This document shows positions 35,781 to 44,721 of a stretch of 64,000 nucleotides of DNA, piece by piece. A model generated the notes under the pieces. It was not told where the DNA came from and searched no databases. It was given only the letters and a program-made list of their open reading frames with translations. The translations under genes were made by a program, and so were the position numbers. Numbering within the stretch: the stretch's first letter is position 1; every line of letters begins with the position of its first letter. This stretch comes from Terrilactibacillus tamarindi (lineage in GTDB: Bacteria > Bacillota > Bacilli > Bacillales > Sporolactobacillaceae), in contig NZ_WNHB01000013.1 of the NCBI RefSeq assembly GCF_009718825.1, forward strand, positions 1 to 64,000, in the 5' to 3' direction.

Positions 35781-36323
35781 AAAAATTGAGGGATCTGCAT
35801 TACAAGGGTGTATCTATGAATGTTTTTAATGAAGGAGAAGAAAGAGATGCACCTGTTGAAGAAGAAAAACAGTTAGCTAAAGTTGATACTCAAGAAAATT
35901 TTATTGTTTTGAGTGCCTGTGGGTTGCGATCCATAAAGTAGACAAAATAAATTCGGATTCGCATGTTTATGTCAGTGCTACCAAGGTATAACTCTAACTT
36001 CTTCTCATCTTCCTAGAAGGATATAAGAATCAGGAAAGATCATCAAGGAAAGCACTTGACAATCAGCTATGAAGAGTAAATTTAATTACATTTGCTCTTA
36101 CCAGTAAAAATTCATTATTTTGGGTAGTAAAATCAATTAATTTTCTTTATCTTTTTGCCAAAAAAGCTAACCCATTTAAACTTTATTGTATTTAATTGGA
36201 AAATAAATGAACTATGTGTAAAATATTTCTCGGGGTATTTGAGGCAAATTACTAGCCAAAAAAAAGAGAAAGCACTCTATCATAAATGTATGCTTTGACG
36301 GGCAAATACATTTAGAAAGAGGC
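35781..36323 (+). other. Region with a possible truncated 41-codon ORF
   Basis: An ORF at 35817-35942 begins ATGAATGTTTTTAATGAAGG (acidic, MNVFNEGEERDAPVEEE...) and ends in sequence resembling the start of a REP copy (TTTTGAGTGCCTGTG at 35907-35921); it may be a gene cut by a repeat. The rest, to 36323, shows no gene. Confidence 0.35.
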
Positions 36324-36566
36324 TTTCTTGAAAAAATTATATCAGAAATATATAAAATAATAAAGAACACTGACAACCTAATCGAATTAGAAGAAAGCGT
36401 CCGAATTTATATGTATGAGGTGTTTGCTTCTTTATTGGGGGATGTATTCACCCAGTTAAATCAAGCGATAAAGGCACAAAAGCAAGAAAATGGTTGGACC
36501 GTAAGTAGGAATGATTGGAAAATTGTTCAATTTACTTTTGGATCAGTTACGTTCCGTCAACCTTGA
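36324..36566 (+). pseudogene. ISLre2 (UPF0236) transposase, N-terminal fragment
   Basis: An 80-codon frame reads FLEKIISEIYKIIKNTDNLI, LEESVRIYMYEVFASLLGDV and NGWTVSRNDWKIVQFTFGSV, the N-terminus of the ISLre2/UPF0236 transposase family, then stops at 36564-36566. The catalytic part is missing. No start codon in frame at the left end. Confidence 0.85.
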
Positions 36567-36594
36567 TGAAGAATCCAAAGGGTGAGTAACAGAA

Positions 36595-36638
36595 TTTTAA
36601 GTGCTGTCACCGCCCGGAATTTGTCAAAAAATATTTAT
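36595..36638 (+). repeat. REP-like repeat R7
   Basis: GTGCTGTCACCGCCCGGAA with a GTG/CAC mini-stem and TTTGTCAAA (36620-36628), again a full match to the Spo0A box TTTGTCRAA. Confidence 0.78.
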
Positions 36639-36707
36639 ATACATCACAAACTTCCACCTATTTTTTAAAAAAGACAGTTTAATAAAGGCATCTAGGTATC
36701 TAACAGA

Positions 36708-36740
36708 TGACCTCGATATTAATTCGAGGTCACTCTTTTT
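36708..36740 (+). terminator. Orphan terminator
   Basis: TGACCTCGA (36708-36716) and TCGAGGTCA (36724-36732), perfect stem, then CTCTTTTT. No intact plus-strand gene ends here; probably left over from a lost gene. Confidence 0.82.
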
Positions 36741-36798
36741 AGGTTTCATTAATAAGGATGGTTATAATCAACCAAGGAAAAACTATTAAAACTCGATA

Positions 36799-37662
36799 TC
36801 AAAACGTAACCCATTCAAGATCGTCTACACTTTCTTCACCAAATGGTTCCCAGTTTTTTATTGATGTATCACTAGCAAGATCAAAATGAAACCAAATTAA
36901 ATCATTGCACCTTCCTGGAATAAAAACACTCTGTGTGTTATTCCAATTATTTCTTACAATAAACTTTGCTTCATTACCATACTTACCATTCCATTTTAGA
37001 AATGTGTATCTTTCTTTATTTGATTGTTGTTGTTTTAGACTATCAGTGTATAAATGATATAATTCGTGCAGGATAATATCTCGATCATTTCGTCTTTGTG
37101 GACAGGGATGGTAATAATCTTGACGATGGTTTAGTTTTCCGAACATAGATATTTTTGATAGCGTGATTTGCTCCATCCATTTTTGTTTTATATTTTTGAA
37201 ATTTGTCCACTTAGTTTTATTCTTAACTCCCCATCCAATCAAAATCCAAGGATTCTCTTTTAGTTCATTAATAGAAATTAAAGATTCGTGTATATTGAGG
37301 TAGCCATGATTCACAAGCATTTCAAATGTATCTATGGCGTGCTCAGATTGGGTATCTTGTAATGCAAACAGATTATAAATGTTGAATCTTCCGTCAATCT
37401 CATCGGTGCCATATATGTAGTACACTAGTTTGATCAATTGTCCCATAGTTGGATCTGCATGGATTTGACCATGAGCTTTTCCGTGGCTATTTAATAGAAT
37501 TCCAAGTTCGGGGTTGATTTTATCAAAGTTTGCTGAACCTGGATTTAATAAGAGACAAGAACCAAGTGATTTTTTGGACGTCCCCCATTGGATGTAAGCA
37601 GAAGATCTGAATGTATAATCCCCTCGTTTAAAAAATGAACCATAGACTTTAGGTTGATTCAT
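36799..37662 (-). CDS. DUF1643-like protein
   Basis: Protein of 287 residues. The N-terminal 170 residues carry the DUF1643 pattern: SCLLLNPGSA, ADPTMGQLIKLVYYIYG, FNIYNLFALQDT and WILIGWGV. The C-terminal part (about 190-287) is basic and Trp-rich with no family I recognise. AGAGGG on the minus strand favours the ATG at 37662; an in-frame ATG at 37677 overlaps that site. Function unknown; the family is often found in accessory and defence-rich regions, as here. Confidence 0.7.
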   Translation of the reverse strand: MNQPKVYGSFFKRGDYTFRSSAYIQWGTSKKSLGSCLLLNPGSANFDKINPELGILLNSHGKAHGQIHADPTMGQLIKLVYYIYGTDEIDGRFNIYNLFALQDTQSEHAIDTFEMLVNHGYLNIHESLISINELKENPWILIGWGVKNKTKWTNFKNIKQKWMEQITLSKISMFGKLNHRQDYYHPCPQRRNDRDIILHELYHLYTDSLKQQQSNKERYTFLKWNGKYGNEAKFIVRNNWNNTQSVFIPGRCNDLIWFHFDLASDTSIKNWEPFGEESVDDLEWVTF

Positions 37663-37803
37663 GATTATCCCTCTCATCTGGATTGTTTAATCAATATATA
37701 CCTAATTATACAACAATTCAGATTAATATCGAGTGCCTAGTATAGAAAATAGGTTCAGATAATTAAAAAGACAATCATTTTCATAGTACAATAGAAGAAT
37801 CCA

Positions 37804-37857
37804 TCACAGAACTTCCGTTGCAATTCCTAAACCACAAGGAGATGAAGATGATGGCTT
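37804..37857 (+). repeat. Partner of the duplicated segment at 28503
   Basis: AATTCCTAAACCACAAGGAG at 37826 onward, followed by ATGAAGATGATGGC; see 28503-28555. Downstream sequences of the two copies differ completely. Confidence 0.7.
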
Positions 37858-37901
37858 ATACAATATTGAATCATATTCAAGGTAAAAGCGGAAGTCGATG
37901 A

Positions 37902-38138
37902 GTGACGACTGGCGGGGGTATCGTATCCATTGTATGGGACGATGCAACCGTGGAGAATATTGTTATGAGCGAAGGTTTCTCAGAGAAGCTAGGCATGGGT
38001 GGTATTCATATCTTGATGAGCAGGGTATCGTCTGTTACATTAAGAAGACTTGCTGCTCTTTACACAGAGCATGGCAACGCCTACGTTGAAGCTCCCATTT
38101 TTGGGAGATCCGAGGTAGCAATTGCCAAAAAGCTATGA
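37902..38138 (+). pseudogene. 3-hydroxyisobutyrate/6-phosphogluconate dehydrogenase-like, internal fragment
   Basis: A 78-codon frame reads TTGGGIVSIVWDDATVENIV, EGFSEKLGMGGIHILMSRVS and YVEAPIFGRSEVAIAKKL, the second half of the NAD-binding domain of the beta-hydroxyacid dehydrogenase family. The Rossmann Gly motif and the whole helical C-terminal domain are absent. A remnant of a metabolic gene, not a working enzyme. Confidence 0.78.
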
Positions 38139-38311
38139 TAACCATAAAATGAAGAAATACCAAGTTAATGATGTTTAAAGGATAAAAGCAAGGATTAATT
38201 ATTTACCAAGTAAAATGCCATCTTATGTTCTGATTGTGGTTGCTGACAAAATTTTATATTTTGAAATTTAAAGTTAAATTTGTAACAATAATAGCAAAGG
38301 GGGAGAAAAGT

Positions 38312-39247
38312 ATGCTTAAAATTGGAAGAAACGATTTATGCCCTTGCGGAAGCGGTAAAAAATACAAAAAATGTTGTATGGACAAAGATAAACAACTGAT
38401 GGCGAAACCAATTGTAAGGAATCCCTTTAATCACTTGCTTACATATGAAGAGGTAAACGAACTGAGTACCGACGAAATCATCCTCACGTTGCGGAAAATG
38501 GGTATTTCATTTAATCAAGAAACATTTTTAAAAGATATCGAAAAGTCCTACTCTGCTGAAGATATTTCGGAAAGTTGGTTCGATCAATATACTGTTACTG
38601 CAAAGGGTAGAGATGAAGATTTTCCTTGGCTTGCGGCGTGGATTTTATGGGAAAGATTAGCTCCAACAAAAAAACTATCCATGGAACAAATGAATGACTT
38701 GATTGAAAAGGGTTTTGAGTATGTAGATAAAAAAGATCCTGTATCTGCATGTGATACATGGCTGAAGGTCTGGGAGGCAATAAAGGAAAGGATAAAACCT
38801 GAATTCCAAAACTTAGATTATCTGGACAAGCATTATAAGGGTAGTTTTTTTATTAGTAATTTTTGTCAGGACTTAGAATATGAACTTCATAATGCGGGTT
38901 TGAAGGATCCCGTTTATTTTGAAAAAAGGCTGAAATATTGCCATGAGTTTTGTGACTATTTTCCCAAAGAAGATGAGCTAATCATTCACAATATGCGGCG
39001 TGCCATTGCGGAATCATACGCTAAGTTAGATCAATACGGGAAAGCTGAGTCCGAGTTTGAGAAGTTAGTGCAAGATTTTCCGGACAATCCTTGGGGCTAT
39101 ATCGGTTGGGGAGATTTGTTCTTCTTTGAACATAGGAAGGATTATCATAAAGCACGTGAACTATACGAAAAGGGTTTAACAATTGCCAAGGATCAAACGG
39201 ATATTGTATCAATAAAGGAGAGGCTTGAAGATTTAAAGGAAGAATGA
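38312..39247 (+). CDS. SEC-C zinc-motif protein with TPR-like C-terminus
   Basis: Protein of 311 residues that opens with LKIGRNDLCPCGSGKKYKKC, the SEC-C zinc motif (as at the end of SecA), here N-terminal. The middle is helical and rich in Trp and acidic residues; the C-terminus (about 215-300) has TPR-like helices (AIAESYAKLDQYGKAESEFE, WGDLFFFEHRKDYHKARELY). Such proteins are common near mobile elements and have no agreed function; the SEC-C motif may bind protein partners. AAGGGGGAGAAA selects the ATG at 38312 over an in-frame start at 38234. Confidence 0.78.
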   Translation: MLKIGRNDLCPCGSGKKYKKCCMDKDKQLMAKPIVRNPFNHLLTYEEVNELSTDEIILTLRKMGISFNQETFLKDIEKSYSAEDISESWFDQYTVTAKGRDEDFPWLAAWILWERLAPTKKLSMEQMNDLIEKGFEYVDKKDPVSACDTWLKVWEAIKERIKPEFQNLDYLDKHYKGSFFISNFCQDLEYELHNAGLKDPVYFEKRLKYCHEFCDYFPKEDELIIHNMRRAIAESYAKLDQYGKAESEFEKLVQDFPDNPWGYIGWGDLFFFEHRKDYHKARELYEKGLTIAKDQTDIVSIKERLEDLKEE

Positions 39248-39321
39248 TGAACATATTGTTTGTTACATGGATGTAGATGTAGCTTAGTGTATTTAACAAA
39301 CAGAATGATAGGGTGAAATGA

Positions 39322-40482
39322 ATGTTAATCCAATGTACGAAAGTCTTACTTGATAAGATAGAAGTAAAGGGAAGTGAACTAGTTTCATCTAAAGGCTATG
39401 AGCAATTTCCCCATAGTTTCATGGCATGGCACGCTAATTTTGTAACGATTAATAGAAGAAAAGCAATTATTTTGATGAATAATGAAACAAGATATTCAGT
39501 TGTAATCTACCGGCCGAATAATAAGGATTATTCTAAAATAAAGGATTTAATTTATCAGGGAATAACGGAAGCTTTACGAATGGAAGGTGTCCGAAAAGAA
39601 GTCATTGATGCTTATATGGCTAAAGCCGGTAAGATTTCATTCTCTAAAACGGCAAGTAGAAGCATGGTGGCAAAGATGAATAATGCTGTGCGTGAAGTTG
39701 AATTTATGCAAGATTATTTAGATGAAGAAACCAAAATACAGAGATATATAAGTATCGTAACGGGCAGGTTAATTCAAAATTGTGGTGATAATGAGTCGTT
39801 CTATCCTATTGAAAAAATGCTTAAATGTCTAAGCTTAGTTTATGGTCAAGATAAAAAAACAGCTGCCATCGAAGTGTTAGATATTGATCTCTATCAACTT
39901 AAGATCCAAATCAATTTAGAGGGTCATGATATTTGGAGAAGAGTTTTCGTACCTTCAACCTATTCCTTTGAACATCTTCATAATATTATTCAAACGGTTT
40001 TTGATTGGAAAAACTCTCATTTACATCATTTTGTTGTAGAAAAAGCGGAAAAAAGGCCACTCAAAATTGTAATGGATGCTGACCCGGAAGCGTTGGAATA
40101 TATAGACCCTGAAGAAATTGATATTCGACAGGAGCGGTTTGTTGCTCTTGAAGAAATTTTTCCAAAGTTTAGTGAGATTATTTAAGAATATGACTTCGGG
40201 GACTCATGGGAACATATCATAACACTTGAAAAGGTAGTAAAATCTACGGCCTTTCAAGCAACATTTCTAGAAGGAAATGGAGAAAGACCTCCTGAAGATG
40301 TGGGTGGGGAATGGGGCTTTGAAGAATATTTAAAAATTATGGAAAACGAAAAGCACCCAAATCACAATGACATGATGGCATGGGCAAGCAATCAAAAAGA
40401 AAGAAAGATAAGCGCAGAGCAAACAAACCAACGGCTTAAGCGAGTAATCAGTGGGTATCGTTATTCGACATTTGTGTTTTAA
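39322..40482 (+). pseudogene. pRiA4b ORF-3-like protein with in-frame stop
   Basis: A 386-codon frame interrupted by one TAA at 40183-40185; on both sides the same frame continues. The first 150 codons match a DUF6933-like N-terminal domain (MLIQCTKVLLDKIEV ... FMAWHANFVTINRRKAIILM). From about codon 190 the pRiA4b ORF-3-like domain (PF07929) follows: YQLKIQINLEGHDIWRRV, FDWKNSHLHHF, then just after the stop EYDFGDSWEHIITLEKV. The stop replaces a position usually occupied by a Tyr or similar residue in the xYEYDFGD block. A 287-residue truncated product is possible. Confidence 0.82.
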
Positions 40483-40498
40483 AACTGGTGTCAATTCT

Positions 40499-40545
40499 GG
40501 TGTCAGGCACTGCAAAAAGACAAATAACTATAAAATGTCTTTTCT
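40499..40545 (+). terminator. Hairpin terminator with partial REP core
   Basis: GGTGTCAGGCACTGC (40499-40513) is the REP core in opposite orientation. It runs into AAAAGACA (40515-40522) pairing with TGTCTTTT (40536-40543). Confidence 0.6.
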
Positions 40546-40590
40546 GTAAATACAGTGTCCAGGGAATGCCTATTTTTAACGTAGCTCATA

Positions 40591-40630
40591 CTGAGATAAT
40601 CACCATCAGAATTTTGCCGAAAAGCAATAG
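40591..40630 (+). repeat. REP-like repeat R9 (diverged)
   Basis: ATAATCACCATCAGAATTTT followed by GCCGAAAAGCAATAG; aligns with R6. Marks the right limit of the repeat family in this window. Confidence 0.6.
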
Positions 40631-40684
40631 TTATATGGAAGACAAACAATTCAGAGATAGTGTAAACACGCCTCTATCTTTTGT

Positions 40685-40800
40685 TTGGTTGTTAGTGAGT
40701 GTTGTCATCAACCGAATTATTCAAAAATCATTCAACAACCGATTCAATTAATAGCACAGACAGCCATTGATATCCTGCTTAAGGAGATCTCGTTAGCGTC
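40685..40800 (+). pseudogene. Possible C-terminal remnant of a LacI-family repressor
   Basis: A short frame contains KIIQQPIQLIAQTAIDILLK, resembling the conserved TTIRQPIYEIGQTAVDLLL-like helix near the C-terminus of LacI-type regulators. No DNA-binding domain or sugar-binding core is left. It lies downstream of the sucrose genes, which have LacI-type operators, so it may be what is left of their repressor. Weak call based on about 20 residues. Confidence 0.35.
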
Positions 40801-40950
40801 TGTAGAAGGAGAGAAAAAGCCTCCTACTATAATCATAGTAAAAGGCGCTAAAGCAGGTGGACTTGGACATAAATGTCGACGACCAAGTCGCTAGCTAAGA
40901 CTGAAGTTTACTTAAAGACATTAGATATAGCCAACTAAATTAGACTAAAC

Positions 40951-41108
40951 TCATTCTTCAATCCTGAATATATCGTTCTCTTTTTCATTAAACTGGTTGA
41001 CGATATAATTTCTTATTATTTCTTCATCCACTGTTCCTAGAGTGGCACAAAAATAGTCTCTTGCCCATAAGTGTTGACCCCAATATTTCTTTACCGTCTA
41101 AAGACGGT
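40951..41108 (-). pseudogene. IS200/IS605-family TnpA remnant
   Basis: Minus-strand frame 41097-40951 reads VKKYWGQHLWARDYFCATLG, TVDEEIIRNYIV and stops; this is the C-terminal third of IS200-type TnpA. Next to it ACCGTC-TAAA-GACGGT (41093-41108) is a perfect palindrome of the type found at IS605 gene junctions. The HUH motif half is missing. Confidence 0.78.
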
Positions 41109-41163
41109 GGAGTTTGAACACGCATTTGGAAATTAAATAATCTTTGTGACTAGTGGTGAAAGT

Positions 41164-42666
41164 CTACTCGATTTCAGCATTTTTTAAAGACCAGAGATTA
41201 ATGCTCGTAATTGATACCTTTGTATTCTCAGTAAATAATTCAATTCCGTTACTTGTTAATTCAGGATAGATTCTTGAAGAAAGTGAAACTTCACCATTGT
41301 TAACGAATACTTCAACAGAGCATGTATCTACAAAAATATGGAATTTTAACTGATTATTTTTACGCAAGGGCGCTTTATTCAATGCTTTATGGGACCTTTC
41401 ACCTGATTGAGTCGTGTCGACAACAATTTCACTTGCTGCTATATCATAATAGACTGAAGTAAATTCAGATCCATCTACTGATTTTCTTAACTGTAGACCA
41501 ATTCTACCTGTTTCTATTTTTTCTGGAACCGTTACATCACAGATTAATTCATAGCTATGTGAGTGGCTATTAGAATTGAGACCGACTGTTTGGTTAGCTC
41601 CCATCTCAAATGCATCATAATTAGTGTGAAGTTCACGTAGTGATTGCAGTTCTGGGATTGGATTAGCTCGGACATGTTGTGTCTCATCGTCTAATGTGAG
41701 TATTCTCGGTATAGTCATAGCTCCTGACCAATTATAAGCTTTGGAAGGGAACTCTGTGAACGGGAAATCCATCCAGGCAATGAGGATCCGTCTACCTTGT
41801 TCATCCTCAAAAGTTTGTGCTGCATAGAAGTCAATTCCATAATCAATTTCACGCTGTGATTCAGGTTTGAAAATACCTGCATTATAGTCCAGTGTTCCAA
41901 CGAAAACGGTACATTTCCCATTTTCCATATTCATCGGTGAGGTAATTAATACGTATTTATCACCAAGAGGGAAAAGATCTGGACATTCCCACATATCCCC
42001 TTGTTTTCCGTTACCCTTCGCAGCGATTCCAAGATACTCCCAATCGATTAAGTCGGTAGATTTATAGAGTACAATGGCACCATTTCCTTCAGAAGTAGTG
42101 CCAACTACCATATACCAATGTTCTTCGTGCTTCCACACCTTTGGATCACGAAATTCACTACCGAGCTCATTCGGAACACTCCGAATTACAGGGTTTGCCT
42201 CATGTTTTTTAAAGTGAATTCCATCAGTAGAAGTGGCTATCGCTTGGACCTCTTTTGGCGTATGCCCTTCAAGATGGCCCGTGTAGATTAATGTAAGTTC
42301 ATCATTATGGATCACTGCACTACCTGAGAAGCATCCCATTTCTTGCTTAGCCTCGTCATATTCATACGGTTCAGATGGTGCAAGTGCTACAGGCTCATGC
42401 TGCCAATGTACAAGATCAGTACTAGTTGCATGCCCCCAGTGCATTGGGCCCCAATCAAAGCTGTATGGATTGAATTGATAGAATAAGTGGTAGATGCCTT
42501 TATGCTGGATAAGACCATTAGGATCATTAAGCCAACCAACGGGAGACATGAAGTGGTAATTAAGACGGTATTGTGCATGCTTCATTTTCTCCCTTGTTTG
42601 TTGGACTGCCTCATTAGCACGATTAATTTGTTCATTATGTGTTGAATTGGGATTCTGTATTGTCAT
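41164..42666 (-). CDS. GH32 sucrose (sucrose-6-phosphate) hydrolase
   Basis: Cytoplasmic beta-fructofuranosidase of 500 residues. The GH32 triad is present: GWLNDPNG with nucleophile Asp48, SEFRDPKVW, and MWECPDLF with the acid/base Glu. The C-terminal beta-sandwich (about 360-500) includes FVDTCSVEVFVNNGE, typical of the family. Because the partner transporter is a proton symporter and not a PTS, the substrate is more likely free sucrose than sucrose-6-phosphate. AAAGGTGAT selects the ATG at 42666; the gene overlaps the permease gene by 32 bp. Confidence 0.92.
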   Translation of the reverse strand: MTIQNPNSTHNEQINRANEAVQQTREKMKHAQYRLNYHFMSPVGWLNDPNGLIQHKGIYHLFYQFNPYSFDWGPMHWGHATSTDLVHWQHEPVALAPSEPYEYDEAKQEMGCFSGSAVIHNDELTLIYTGHLEGHTPKEVQAIATSTDGIHFKKHEANPVIRSVPNELGSEFRDPKVWKHEEHWYMVVGTTSEGNGAIVLYKSTDLIDWEYLGIAAKGNGKQGDMWECPDLFPLGDKYVLITSPMNMENGKCTVFVGTLDYNAGIFKPESQREIDYGIDFYAAQTFEDEQGRRILIAWMDFPFTEFPSKAYNWSGAMTIPRILTLDDETQHVRANPIPELQSLRELHTNYDAFEMGANQTVGLNSNSHSHSYELICDVTVPEKIETGRIGLQLRKSVDGSEFTSVYYDIAASEIVVDTTQSGERSHKALNKAPLRKNNQLKFHIFVDTCSVEVFVNNGEVSLSSRIYPELTSNGIELFTENTKVSITSINLWSLKNAEIE

Positions 42667-43882
42667 ATTGGTTATCACCTTTCTTTTTTTGGTTACTTAA
42701 AAAGAAAATGGAAAGAATGGTAAATGCGAATACAAGCGCACCTAGTACAAAGAATGTAAACTCGAAACCAGAGATATCTTTCATTTTACCTACTGATGAT
42801 GAAAAGAAGATAACTCCAAGTTCACCAGATATTTTAAAAGCAATCAAATAAATAGTTGCTGACAGTCTAGGGTCAAAGTTTATTGAAATATATTTGAAAA
42901 TAGCTATTAATAAAATTGGTAGTTCTATACCATGTAGCAGTTTGATTAGTGAAATACTAATTGTGTCAGCAACAAGAGCTGAACCTATTATTCGTGTCCC
43001 CATGAGAACTCCTGCTAGTATTAATGCTCGCTTTGCTCCGAGTTTATTTACAATAAATGGAGCAGCGAACAACATTGCTGATTCAAGGAAAACCTGGAAT
43101 GAGTTTAGGTATCCATATACTTGATACCCTGTATCTACATTAGAAAAATGTTGGGTGAAATAGATTGGGAACAACTGAATATCGTACACTGTATAGATGC
43201 AAGCGGTTCCAAATAAGAAAATGGTGAAATACCAGAATTTTTTCAATTTGAAAGTAGAAAGAATATCTTTCATTTTTAAATCTGATGTATTTTTTTCTTC
43301 TTGATCATCGATTTCAATTTTGTAGAAGCAGTTTATAAGAAAATAAATTACACCTGCAGCTGAAGCAATCCAGAAATTGAAATGAGGATTAATACTTAAT
43401 AATATACCTGCCATAAATGTTGCACAGGCATAACCAATGGATCCCCACATTCTTGAGGTACCATACTCAAAATTAAACTTACGACTTAACTTTTCTACAT
43501 ATGTTTCAATTAAAGCAACTCCTGCTAGAAAGCCAGCACCAAAGTAAAAACCACCAAGGATAGCCCCAGTTAAAAAATGTGTTTGTAATAACGGTTCATA
43601 TACGTAAATGAGAAAAGGTCCTGTACCCATAAGGATAATACTTTGAAACCAAATTAAATATTTTTTTGTGCCAAGTTTATCTTGGATGATTCCATATATG
43701 AGCATGAAACATAAAGCTAATGTTGAATTAATGGAGAAAACAGTTCCTGTTTGGGCTCCAGTTAAATCAAGTGTTCCATTTAGCCAAATTGAATAAAATG
43801 ACCACCATACTGACCAACTTATAAAAAAGAAAAATAGGTAACTAGATGAAAACCAATATTTTTTGCTTTTAAATATGTTCAT
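42635..43882 (-). CDS. MFS oligosaccharide:H+ symporter (LacY/CscB-like), probable sucrose permease
   Basis: Membrane protein of 415 residues with 12 predicted helices. The N-terminus YWFSSSYLFFFFISWSVWWS, the loop IIQDKLGTKKYL after helix 2 and the Glu-containing helix 4 (GVALIETYVEKLSRKFNFEYG) are typical of the LacY/CscB family. Imports sucrose with a proton for the hydrolase encoded directly downstream. AAAGGTCAAAGGAGTG lies upstream of the ATG at 43882. First gene of a two-gene operon controlled by the operators at 43908-43963. Confidence 0.9.
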   Translation of the reverse strand: MNIFKSKKYWFSSSYLFFFFISWSVWWSFYSIWLNGTLDLTGAQTGTVFSINSTLALCFMLIYGIIQDKLGTKKYLIWFQSIILMGTGPFLIYVYEPLLQTHFLTGAILGGFYFGAGFLAGVALIETYVEKLSRKFNFEYGTSRMWGSIGYACATFMAGILLSINPHFNFWIASAAGVIYFLINCFYKIEIDDQEEKNTSDLKMKDILSTFKLKKFWYFTIFLFGTACIYTVYDIQLFPIYFTQHFSNVDTGYQVYGYLNSFQVFLESAMLFAAPFIVNKLGAKRALILAGVLMGTRIIGSALVADTISISLIKLLHGIELPILLIAIFKYISINFDPRLSATIYLIAFKISGELGVIFFSSSVGKMKDISGFEFTFFVLGALVFAFTILSIFFLSNQKKKGDNQYDNTESQFNT

Positions 43883-43907
43883 TTTCTCACTCCTTTGACC
43901 TTTCCAA

Positions 43908-43921
43908 TGTAACCGCTTGCA
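43908..43921. promoter_or_regulatory. LacI-type operator / cre-like site O1
   Basis: TGTAACCGCTTGCA differs from the catabolite-response element TGWAANCGNTNWCA at one position and lies just downstream of the -10, where CcpA or a sucrose repressor would block transcription. Confidence 0.65.
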
Positions 43922-43925
43922 AATT

Positions 43926-43954
43926 ATTTTACCCTGATACTTTTAATGTGTCAA
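43926..43954 (-). promoter_or_regulatory. Promoter of the sucrose operon
   Basis: On the minus strand TTGACA (43954-43949), 17-bp spacer, TAAAAT (43931-43926). The -35 is part of operator O2. Confidence 0.8.
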
Positions 43955-43963
43955 CCGGTTTCA
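43949..43963. promoter_or_regulatory. LacI-type operator O2
   Basis: TGTCAACCGGTTTCA, a near-palindrome centred on CCGG, overlaps the -35 hexamer; typical of ScrR/CscR-like repressors. Confidence 0.65.
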
Positions 43964-44036
43964 TACTTGTGTAATTAATATAATCAGAGTAGAATTTCAA
44001 AGCTATATATAACGGTTCTAATTCAGAGTATATGTT

Positions 44037-44429
44037 GTCCAAAGGCTTTTATGAATTGAAAAAGGTATATAATACAGAATCAAATTACGAAGAAGTACCT
44101 GAATTTGACAGTGAAATTCCTTTGAAAACAGAACCTCTTTCCCAATTAACGACAATGGAATTAAAAAATTCGTTCATGTTGAGTAAGTTATATCTTTGGG
44201 AATAAAAAATCCTCAGCAATGGAGCATTACAAATTATGCTCAAATAGATTTTATCCCAGAAAGTAGGGAGGAAAAAAATACATCTATTTGCAACCACACC
44301 TGTTTCATTAAGCTTCAGCTTAGGAAGAGTTATCAATCATTATCATCCAGAAATGGTGTCTATAATCATAACAATAATTGTTTTTGATTGGGGAATTGAT
44401 CCTAATAGTTTAGAAGTCGTGATGAACTA
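44037..44429 (+). pseudogene. Decayed unrecognised coding sequence
   Basis: Three successive plus-strand frames look like pieces of one gene: SKGFYELKKVYNTESNYEEV up to a stop near 44205, then GIKNPQQWSITNYAQIDFIP, then SFSLGRVINHYHPEMVSI ending at the stop 44427-44429. I do not recognise the family. Confidence 0.35.
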
Positions 44430-44721
44430 AATACACGTTGACGAGTTGAGATTTGATCCTAACGTTATCTAGGGGGGACATGCCTCTATCTTTGGTTTGG
44501 TTACCATTTTGATGAATATATCTTGCTTAATCAATAAGCCCACTATTATAAGTCGCAAGAACCAGTCCATTTTGGTGAGAGAAATCAAAAAATATCGAAA
44601 AATGTAAAAACTCTGTGAAAACTATGTGAATTGAAGTAAAAAAGACACACAACTAATTACACATCTGATAAATTATTAGTAACCGGTAAATCTAATAGCG
44701 CGCGCTCATAGGAGCGAATAT

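Noticed and set aside
36601-36789. Frame of 62 codons
   Set aside because: Begins in REP repeat R7 and runs through the terminator hairpin at 36708-36740.
37898-38089. Frame of 63 codons overlapping the dehydrogenase fragment
   Set aside because: Other frame of the same remnant; the 37902 frame matches a known family, this one does not.
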